This document shows, one piece after another, positions 24,555-33,919 of a stretch of DNA of 56,545 bases (its first letter is position 1; each line of letters begins with the position of its first letter). The translations under genes and the position numbers were made by a program. The stretch is taken from NCBI GenBank assembly GCA_018268775.1, contig JAFDVV010000011.1, positions 1 through 56,545 on the forward strand, written 5' to 3'. This DNA comes from Acidobacteriota bacterium. GTDB lineage: Bacteria; Acidobacteriota; Terriglobia; Terriglobales; Acidobacteriaceae. The notes below the pieces were generated by a model. The model saw nothing but the letters and a program-made list of their open reading frames with translations, did no database searches and had not been told where the DNA came from.

Positions 24555-25543
24555 AGCGAGTTGCCCTGCACCCACTACCGTGGATTGTGCGCTGCACATT
24601 TCTTTGCGTGACGCTTGCTGCGCCTTTCGGTTACGCTGCGGACCTTCGCCTCGGCATCATCGGCACCGACTCCTCACACTCAGTGGAGTTCACGCGGCTT
24701 CTCAACGACGCGGACTCGAAGGACCATGTGTCGGGGGCCTCCATTGTTGCGGCATTTCGCGGTGGCAATCCATCGTTGCCACTTAGCCGTGATCGCATAG
24801 AAAGGTTCACAGCACAACTGAAGACCCAGTGGAAGATTCCGTTCGTAGCATCCATCGGCGATCTCTGCTCGCGAGTCGACGGGCTCCTCATCCTCAGTGT
24901 CGATCCCGCTGCTCGCCTTGACGAGTTCAAGCAGGCCGCGGCGTGCCACAAGCCGGTCTTCGTCGACAAGCCGCTTGCAGGCACACTCGCAGATGCGCAA
25001 CAGATCAGCCAGTATGCCACGGTTAACCACATTCCATGGTTCAGCGCATCCGCTCTTCGCTTCCCTTCGCACGCACTCGCCAGCAACATCGTCTCTGCGT
25101 ATATCTGGGGTCCCGGAACGCTGGGCAAACTGGATGAAGGCTACGGGCTTGATCTTGCGTGGTACGGCATTCATTCGATCGAGATGCTCTATGCGGCGAT
25201 GGGGCCGGGCATCACCGAGGTTGCTCGCATCCATACCCACGACAGCGACACCATCACAGCAGTATGGCGCGACGGACGGGCAGGAACTGTGCATCTGGTG
25301 CGTCCGTCCGCTCCATTCAGCGCTGTCTTTCAGCTTGCATCCGGCAAGCTCTCAGACGTAGAGACGTTCCCTATAGACTATCGGCCGCAGGTCCAGGCCA
25401 TCGTCGACTTCGTTCGTACTGGGACTCCGCCCGTCTCCGCTGCGGCAACTCTCGAAGAGTTCGTCGTCATGCAGGCTGCCCAGACCAGCATGGAACGCAA
25501 CGGCGTGTTGGTCGAGGTTGCCGTTCCACCCACTGCGAGATGA
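24551..25543 (+). CDS. Secreted Gfo/Idh/MocA-family protein
   Basis: Protein of 330 residues with a signal peptide (WIVRCTFLCVTLAAPFGYAA) followed by an N-terminal Rossmann fold (LRLGIIGTDSSHSVEFTRLL) and the family FVDKPLAG motif, which holds the catalytic-type Lys. The dinucleotide loop GTDSSHS departs from the usual GxGxxA pattern. Export of a dinucleotide-binding oxidoreductase is odd, but such Gfo/Idh/MocA proteins are common in Acidobacteriota and Planctomycetota; some related glycoside-modifying enzymes keep NAD tightly bound. It is coupled to the MBL-fold gene by a 4-bp overlap and converges on the gamma-glutamyltransferase with a 9-bp gap. Confidence 0.78.
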   Translation: MKRVALHPLPWIVRCTFLCVTLAAPFGYAADLRLGIIGTDSSHSVEFTRLLNDADSKDHVSGASIVAAFRGGNPSLPLSRDRIERFTAQLKTQWKIPFVASIGDLCSRVDGLLILSVDPAARLDEFKQAAACHKPVFVDKPLAGTLADAQQISQYATVNHIPWFSASALRFPSHALASNIVSAYIWGPGTLGKLDEGYGLDLAWYGIHSIEMLYAAMGPGITEVARIHTHDSDTITAVWRDGRAGTVHLVRPSAPFSAVFQLASGKLSDVETFPIDYRPQVQAIVDFVRTGTPPVSAAATLEEFVVMQAAQTSMERNGVLVEVAVPPTAR

Positions 25544-25552
25544 AGCGACGAC

Positions 25553-27316
25553 TTAGTACGGCGGCAGCTCAGGCACTGCCTGACCATCCGCTCTTGGATC
25601 GGAAGCGCCAAAGTTCACCCCCAGCGCATCGTCGTGCATCGTCGCATTCCCGCGCCCCATCACCTGTGAGTAGCGCGGGACGACATCGATCTGGTGCCCC
25701 TGCGCCGCAAGCTGCTCGAACACTTCCTTCGGATAACCATCTTCGATGTTGACCCCGCAGCCGGAGTTCCCTTTGTTGAATCGTGCTGCATCCATGGCAG
25801 CCTGGATATTCATATCGAAGTCCACCACGTTGGCAACAAACTGCGCGTGGGCCTGGGCCTGGTTGAAGCCCGACATGATGCCAAACGCAATCGTCTTGCC
25901 GTCCTTCTGCATCATTGCGGGAATGATCGTATGCAAAGGACGCTTGTGCCCGGCGAGCGAGTTCGGCTGCCCCGGCTGCATATAGAAACCACTGCCACGG
26001 TTCTGCAGGACGAAACCCGCGTGCTCCGGCACCAGTCCCGAGCCGAAGTTGCCGGCGTTCGACTGAATCAACGAGACGACCATGCCGTCGCGATCGACCG
26101 TTGCCAGATAGGTGGTGTCGGTCTGCAACTTGTCCAACTGTTCCTTGCGGTCCGACGGCAGAACATTGCAGTTCGCCTTGTCGGTGATGCCTTGCGCCCT
26201 CTGTTTCGCAAGCTCCTTCGATATCAGCTTTTTCGTAGGGATGTCCTCAACGCGCGGATCGCCTACGTAATGCAACATGTCCGAATATGCCAAAGCTTTG
26301 GCCTCAAGCTCGATATGCAGTGTCCTGGCCGAGTCATGGCCCCACTCACGCAAAGGATAAAGCTCCATCACGTTGAGCATCGACAGCGCGGCGATGCCCT
26401 GCGTGTTTGGCGGCGTCTCGTACACTCGCCAGCCGTGATAGGTCGTTGAGACCGGCTCGACCCACTCAGGCTTGTAATCGGCCAGGTCGGCCTTCGTCAT
26501 GAAGCCATTGTTCTCATCGGAGACCTTCACAATGGCATCGGCAATCGGTCCGCGATAGAGAGCGTCGGCCCCCTTCTCTCCAATCAGATGAAGGCTGTTA
26601 GCAATATCAGGGTTCTTGAATATCTGTCCGACCGCGGGGTAGCTTCCGTTTGGTAGAAAGACCGACGCAAAGTCCGCACGATCTTTATACGGCAACCCAT
26701 ATTGCTTCCAGTTGGCGGAGTCCGTCTCTGTAACGGGAAACCCCTCACGTGCAAGCGCGATCGCCGGAGCCAGGTCGACGGACAGTGGCAGCTTCCCGAA
26801 TCTTTTATGAAGCGCCTCCCATCCCGCCACGGCGCCGGGCACCGTGACCGAATAGATGCTTCGGGCGCTCATCTTCGTAACGCCCTTTGCCTTCATCGCT
26901 TCGATCGTCTCCGCCTGCGGCGACCAGCCACTGGCGTTCAGCGCATAGAACTTCTTCGCCTTCGGCTCCCACACAATGGCGAACAGGTCGCCGCCGATCC
27001 CGTTCATCATCGGCTCAATCACACCAACAGCAGCGTTGGACGCAATAGCGGCATCCACCGCGTTGCCTCCTTTCGCCAAGATGGAGGCTCCCACCTGAGA
27101 CGCCAACGTTTGCAGCGTCGCCGCAATGCCGTACGTATTGATCGTCATCGAAAAGGCATTGTCGCGAGAAGGCTCTCGTGGATGCGAACGAACATCCTGC
27201 ACAAAGCCGCCAGATGTCTTGCTTGCAGAATCGGACGCAGCGTTGAACTGCGCATTCGCCAACGAACAGACAGTCAACCCAATAACCAGGCCGAGAGAGA
27301 TGTTGCGCAATGACAT
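25553..27316 (-). CDS. ggt: Gamma-glutamyltransferase
   Basis: Exported Ntn-hydrolase of 587 residues that cleaves gamma-glutamyl bonds such as in glutathione. A signal peptide (ISLGLVIGLTVCSLANAQ) is followed by GGNAVDAAIASNAAVGVIEP and MNGIGGDLFAIVW of the large subunit. The autocleavage site is before Thr401 in DTTYLATVDRDG, which becomes the N-terminal nucleophile of the small subunit. A late GGHTIDVV-like stretch (AQGHQIDVVPRYSQVMGRGNA) is also typical. GGAG lies nine bases before the ATG. It follows the Gfo/Idh/MocA gene by 16 bp, so the two are likely co-transcribed; no functional link is obvious. Confidence 0.92.
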   Translation of the reverse strand: MSLRNISLGLVIGLTVCSLANAQFNAASDSASKTSGGFVQDVRSHPREPSRDNAFSMTINTYGIAATLQTLASQVGASILAKGGNAVDAAIASNAAVGVIEPMMNGIGGDLFAIVWEPKAKKFYALNASGWSPQAETIEAMKAKGVTKMSARSIYSVTVPGAVAGWEALHKRFGKLPLSVDLAPAIALAREGFPVTETDSANWKQYGLPYKDRADFASVFLPNGSYPAVGQIFKNPDIANSLHLIGEKGADALYRGPIADAIVKVSDENNGFMTKADLADYKPEWVEPVSTTYHGWRVYETPPNTQGIAALSMLNVMELYPLREWGHDSARTLHIELEAKALAYSDMLHYVGDPRVEDIPTKKLISKELAKQRAQGITDKANCNVLPSDRKEQLDKLQTDTTYLATVDRDGMVVSLIQSNAGNFGSGLVPEHAGFVLQNRGSGFYMQPGQPNSLAGHKRPLHTIIPAMMQKDGKTIAFGIMSGFNQAQAHAQFVANVVDFDMNIQAAMDAARFNKGNSGCGVNIEDGYPKEVFEQLAAQGHQIDVVPRYSQVMGRGNATMHDDALGVNFGASDPRADGQAVPELPPY

Positions 27317-27332
27317 CGATCAATTCTCCAAA

Positions 27333-28652
27333 TTACAGATGTGGGGCCCAGCCCTTTTCATACTCACGGCTCCAAAACCTCATCGCCTCCGCATCGCCTT
27401 GAATATGCCCCGTGCTCTGGTCGAGCTTTAGCTCGCGCTCAACCTGCCATGCGATGTTCGACAACTGAAGCATGGTCACGGCGACGTTGCCAGACTCGAT
27501 CGGCTGATTGAGCCTTTCTCCCTTTTGAATTGCGGCAATAAAATTTGCGAAGTGATTGTCCGTCATATGGTCCGCGCCGGTAAGATCGGCAGACTGCGAG
27601 GCCTCGCCAGCCTTATATTCGCCGGCCTTCGCGCCCTTCAGGTCGTATAGTTCGTACCCGCCCTCATCGAGGACGATACTCCCCGTCGTGCCGACGATAA
27701 CTACTCCACGATCGCGACCATACATCTTCGTTCCATTGCAGCTCTTGCTCTCCCACGAGATCAGCTTGTCTCCATAGTCGAAGCTTGTGACCAGTGTGTC
27801 GTAGAACTGCCAATCGTCTTTAAACTGATATCTGCCACCCGTGGCCGTAATCCTTTTAGGGAGGTCCACTTCAAGCGCCCAACGGCAAACATCTACCTCG
27901 TGGGTTCCGTTGTTCAGGGCTTCGCCCGTCCCCCAGGTTTTGAACCAATGCCAGTTATACGGTTGAACGTTGTCCTTGTAGACCTGACGCGGCGCCGGCC
28001 CCTGCCACAGGTCCCAGTCCAGCGTCGCGGGTACTGGAACAACCTTGCCGGTTCCTATCGACTTGCGCGTATTGCTGTACCACGCCCTTGCATAGTACGG
28101 CCTGCCAACCAAACCGTCGTGTATCTTCTGAATGGTCTCTATATACACCTGCGAGGAACGGCGCTGTGTGCCCATCTGCACCTGCTTCCCGTACTTCCTC
28201 TGGGCCTCTACCAGTAACGCCCCCTCGGCAGGATTGTGGCTGCAAGGCTTTTCGACATAGACGTGTTTTCCCGCCTGCAATCCGGCAATCGCCATTGGAG
28301 CATGCCAGTGGTCCGGCGTGGCGATCGTAATGGCGTCGACATCCTTGGATGACAGCACCTTGCGGAAGTCCTTTTCCGAAGCTGGCGCGTAGCCGAGCGA
28401 CCTCTCCGCTTTTCCAGCGAAGCGCTGCAAAATCGTGCTCTCCACGTCGCAGATATGCGTAATCTTCGCATTCTTCCCGTTGGCTTTCAGTGAAGAGAGG
28501 TGCGCCTGTGCTCGCCCGTTGAGTCCAATCACGGCAAAGTTAACTCTCTCGTTCGAGCCGAGTATCTGGCCGTAACTCTTTGCAGTCGCCTGTACCGCAG
28601 CCGTAGCAGTCCCCTTTGCAAGTCCATCGATAAATTGCCGTCTCGAGATCAT
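27333..28652 (-). CDS. Tat-exported Gfo/Idh/MocA-family oxidoreductase
   Basis: Protein of about 439 residues. MISRRQFIDGLAKGTATAAVQ is a twin-arginine signal, followed by the Rossmann segment VNFAVIGLNGRAQAHLSSL, the ATPDHWHAPMAIAGLQAGKHVYVEKPCSHNPAEG block with the EKP lysine, and the C-terminal domain with GTHEVDVCRWAL. The ATPDHWH plus EKPCSHN pattern marks the large secreted branch of the family common in Acidobacteriota. The ATG at 28652 has GGGAGAAGAG directly upstream; an ATG at 28664 is in frame. It leads a two-gene unit with gamma-glutamyltransferase. The substrate, probably a glycoside, is unknown. Confidence 0.87.
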   Translation of the reverse strand: MISRRQFIDGLAKGTATAAVQATAKSYGQILGSNERVNFAVIGLNGRAQAHLSSLKANGKNAKITHICDVESTILQRFAGKAERSLGYAPASEKDFRKVLSSKDVDAITIATPDHWHAPMAIAGLQAGKHVYVEKPCSHNPAEGALLVEAQRKYGKQVQMGTQRRSSQVYIETIQKIHDGLVGRPYYARAWYSNTRKSIGTGKVVPVPATLDWDLWQGPAPRQVYKDNVQPYNWHWFKTWGTGEALNNGTHEVDVCRWALEVDLPKRITATGGRYQFKDDWQFYDTLVTSFDYGDKLISWESKSCNGTKMYGRDRGVVIVGTTGSIVLDEGGYELYDLKGAKAGEYKAGEASQSADLTGADHMTDNHFANFIAAIQKGERLNQPIESGNVAVTMLQLSNIAWQVERELKLDQSTGHIQGDAEAMRFWSREYEKGWAPHL

Positions 28653-28756
28653 CTCTTCTCCCATGAATGGGTAGCAAATCCAGCCACTTTGACTCTCGAC
28701 ATTGAATCCTACACCTCACAATGCAGGGTGAGCGTCATGCCGCAATTGCGGCTATG

Positions 28757-28813
28757 AAAAACGGCGCCCACCCCAATCAGGCCGCATTGCCTGGCCTGAA
28801 TGAGGTGGGCGCC
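28757..28813 (-). terminator. Intrinsic terminator of katG
   Basis: GGCGCCCACC (28763-28772) pairs perfectly with GGTGGGCGCC (28804-28813), and inner CAGGCC and GGCCTG (28778-28783, 28793-28798) extend the stem. On the minus strand the hairpin is followed by five T (28757-28761). It begins 15 bp after the katG stop. Confidence 0.9.
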
Positions 28814-28827
28814 GGTGTTGTGAAGGA

Positions 28828-31044
<2,217 letters not shown>

Positions 31045-31140
31045 TCATCGTTGGCTGCAAACAAGCCAAGCGTCGAACGAACGAACCGACTGTAGCACTT
31101 TGCAACCGCATAGTTCCAATACATAATCTCCATCTTGGGT

Positions 31141-31155
31141 ATAGTTGTCTCCTAT
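31141..31155. promoter_or_regulatory. Candidate OxyR site overlapping the oxyR start codon
   Basis: The 15-base sequence ATAG-N7-CTAT matches the core of the E. coli OxyR consensus (ATAGnTnnnAnCTAT), with T at position 6 but not A at position 10. A second ATAGTT half-site starts at 31110, 31 bp upstream, about three helical turns. Its position in the katG-oxyR divergent space, covering the oxyR ATG, suggests autorepression together with katG control. Confidence 0.5.
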
Positions 31156-32065
31156 GGAAATTCACCAGCTCCGTTACGTCTGCGCCATTGCGGAAACAGG
31201 CAGCTTCAGCCGCGCCGCTGAGCGGTGCAAAGTCGCCCAGCCTTCGCTCTCGCAACAGGTCCTCAAACTTGAAAAGGACCTCGGGGAAAAACTGTTCGAT
31301 CGTCTCGGACGAAGCGTCCGTCTTACGGAGCCCGGCCGCGCATTCCTACCCCATGCGCGCTCCATCCTCAAGCAGATGGATGCCGCGCGAACAAGCGTTG
31401 CCGACAAGAACTCCGACGTTCGCGGCAGCATCGCCGTAGGCGTAATTCCCACCGTCGCACCTTATATGATGCCGCGCTACACGACAGCTTTTACAAAGAG
31501 ATATCCCGACGCGAAGCTCCGCATCGTCGAAGACACAACGCCGGTCCTGATCGAGAGCCTGCGCGAGCTGTCCATCGACCTAGCCATCCTCGCCCTCCCT
31601 CTCCGCCACAAGGACCTCGAGATATTCCCGCTCCGCACCGAACCGCTCTTTGCTGTATTGCCAAAGGACCACCCACGCTCTTCTGCCAGCTCACTTGCCC
31701 TCAAAGAGCTTCGCGGCGAGTCTTTCGTCGTCTTGCGCGACGGCCACTGCTTCCGCGATCTCAGCATCGCAGCTTGTACGCATGCTCGCATCACGCCGAA
31801 CATCGCATTTGAGAGCGGCCAGTTCAGCAGCCTTCTAGGAATGGTCGCCGCCGGAGTTGGCATCTCACTTGTCCCCGAGATGGCCGTCGATCGAAATTCC
31901 GGTTGCCGCTATGTACGCCTCACCGATCCCGGAGCCAACCGCACCATCGTCGCCGCCGTCTTGCGAGGACGCAGCTTCAACCGCGTCCAGCGGGCCTTCC
32001 TGTCGGTAATTCAAGCGCGAACGCGAAACCCCACCCGTCAAACAGGTTGCCCTGGTTGTCCCTGA
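31154..32065 (+). CDS. oxyR: LysR-family peroxide sensor
   Basis: LysR-type regulator of 303 residues from the ATG at 31154. The N-terminal helix-turn-helix is MEIHQLRYVCAIAETGSFSRAAERCKVAQPSLSQQVLKLE. The sensing cysteines fall at 199 and 208 in RDGHCFRDLSIAAC, the same numbers and spacing as E. coli OxyR (GHCLRDQAMGFC), so the thiol-disulfide switch should work. VAAGVGISLVPEMA near the C-terminus also matches OxyR. It is divergent from katG, its expected target. A TTG at 31145 is in frame, but the ATG keeps family numbering; no clear ribosome site is seen. Confidence 0.92.
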   Translation: MEIHQLRYVCAIAETGSFSRAAERCKVAQPSLSQQVLKLEKDLGEKLFDRLGRSVRLTEPGRAFLPHARSILKQMDAARTSVADKNSDVRGSIAVGVIPTVAPYMMPRYTTAFTKRYPDAKLRIVEDTTPVLIESLRELSIDLAILALPLRHKDLEIFPLRTEPLFAVLPKDHPRSSASSLALKELRGESFVVLRDGHCFRDLSIAACTHARITPNIAFESGQFSSLLGMVAAGVGISLVPEMAVDRNSGCRYVRLTDPGANRTIVAAVLRGRSFNRVQRAFLSVIQARTRNPTRQTGCPGCP

Positions 32066-32126
32066 GCTTCAGCCTGAAGTTTTATTATTAGGCGCTGTGT
32101 CCAATAGACAGGAAGGTCTCATTAAG

Positions 32127-33545
32127 ATGAACCGTCGTCACTTTCTCCGCAGCGGAGGAATCGCCGCCGCCGCGACTGCCGCCTCCTTGAGTTCCACCAG
32201 CGTCGCTGAACCGGCTAAACGCAAGCCGAACATTGTCCTCTACCTCTCCGATCAGTTTCGGTGGGACTTCGTCGGGGCCAACGGCGCCAACAGTTCCACC
32301 AGGACTCCCAATCTCGACGCGATGGCGGAGCGTGGGACCAACTTTTCCCAGTGCATTACCAACCAGCCGGTATGCGCGCCTTCGCGTTCCGTTCTCTTCA
32401 CCAGCCGCTATGCAACTGAGACCAACGTGTGGCGCAACGGGCCGGGAATGAGCCAGACGCTGCCGACACTCGCTGGAGAGCTGCGCAAGGCCGGTTACAC
32501 CAGCAATCTGATTGGGAAGTGGCACCTTGCCCCCGGTTCAGGGCAGGATGGAGGCCCCGGACCCGTCGCCGGGCAATGGCGTGGAGGCTTCGATGACCTC
32601 TGGGAAGGCTCCAACGCGCTCGAACACACCACCCATCCCTACGAGGGGACCATCTACGACCGCGACGGCAATGAGATCACCTACAAGGACCAATACCGCG
32701 TCGACTTCATCACCGATCGCGCGGAACGGTTCCTTCGCCAGGCACACGACAAGCCGTTCTTCCTCTTCGTGTCGCAGCTCGAGCCGCACCAACAGAACGA
32801 CCTGAACCGTATGGTGGGGCCGAAGGGCTCCGCCGAACGCTTCATCAATAGCTATGTTCCGCCCGACCTGCGCGCGTTTCCCGGCGACTGGCACCAGCAG
32901 CTTCCCGATTATTACGGAGCGTGCGAGAGCATCGACGCCTCTGTCGGCCGCTTGCACAAAGTTCTCGAGGAGACGGGACAGAAAGACAACACCATCTTCG
33001 TCTTCTTCTCCGATCATGGCTGCCACTTCATGACACGCAACCAGGAGTACAAGCGCTCCACGCACAATAGCAGTCTGCGAGTGCCGTTTCTTATCGATGG
33101 TCCCGGCTTCAACCGGGCGCAGCAGATCAATGAACTCGTCGCCATCATCGACTTTGCACCGACCCTGCTCGAGGCCGCCGGTGTCGCGGTACCGTCTTCG
33201 TGGAAGGGGCGCAGCGTGATGCCCCTGCTCGATGGCATCGAGGAGCGCCGCTCATGGCCGAACCGGCAACTCGTGCAGATCAGCGAATCGATGACCGCAA
33301 GAACTCTGCGCACGAAGGACTGGACGTACTGCGTGGCCGACATCTCCGGAGGCAAGACATCATCCAGTCCCACCTACATGGAGTGGCAGCTTTACGACCA
33401 GAGAAACGATCCCCACGAGCTTGTGAACCTCGCAGGCCGCAAGGAGTACCTTGCGAAAGCGAAGGAACTGAAGACGCAGCTTCTGGAACTGATGAAGTAC
33501 GCCGGAGAGACCGCAGAGATCAAGGACGCTACCTTGTATCACTGA
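32127..33545 (+). CDS. Tat-exported sulfatase
   Basis: Type I sulfatase of 472 residues from the ATG at 32127. MNRRHFLRSGGIAAAATAASL is a twin-arginine signal. KPNIVLYLSDQFRWD is the metal-binding N-terminus, and NQPVCAPSRSVLFTSR contains the CxPSR core whose Cys is converted to formylglycine. LIGKWHLAP and the later FVFFSDHGCH metal site complete the set. The Cys-type core requires a formylglycine-generating enzyme, which is not in this window. The gene lies before a GH95 fucosidase on the same strand, with a tRNA on the other strand between them. Desulfation of a fucose-containing glycan is an attractive inference. Confidence 0.9.
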   Translation: MNRRHFLRSGGIAAAATAASLSSTSVAEPAKRKPNIVLYLSDQFRWDFVGANGANSSTRTPNLDAMAERGTNFSQCITNQPVCAPSRSVLFTSRYATETNVWRNGPGMSQTLPTLAGELRKAGYTSNLIGKWHLAPGSGQDGGPGPVAGQWRGGFDDLWEGSNALEHTTHPYEGTIYDRDGNEITYKDQYRVDFITDRAERFLRQAHDKPFFLFVSQLEPHQQNDLNRMVGPKGSAERFINSYVPPDLRAFPGDWHQQLPDYYGACESIDASVGRLHKVLEETGQKDNTIFVFFSDHGCHFMTRNQEYKRSTHNSSLRVPFLIDGPGFNRAQQINELVAIIDFAPTLLEAAGVAVPSSWKGRSVMPLLDGIEERRSWPNRQLVQISESMTARTLRTKDWTYCVADISGGKTSSSPTYMEWQLYDQRNDPHELVNLAGRKEYLAKAKELKTQLLELMKYAGETAEIKDATLYH

Positions 33546-33637
33546 TTCGTAAATCTGCCGTTTCCTTCGGCTAAGCAAGGTACGGAGGCAATTCAGTGAA
33601 ATTTAGGAGATGAGATTTTGCAAATGATTGTAAGGAA

Positions 33638-33712
<75 letters not shown>

Positions 33713-33919
33713 ATGCCTTGTTGGAGCGCGTGAGGAACGCGCTGCTCTTCATTCAGTTATAGCAAATGCCGGCGATGCGGTCAAAGCCCGGTCATCGGCC
33801 CGCCGCCACTCTCCATTCGGCCTAGAATGATTGGGGCGATGGTCGCCGGACACCCCGCGAAGAACGTTCAACTCACATGGATCAAACCGTTTAGGCTTTG
33901 ACCCAACGGAGCACACCCG

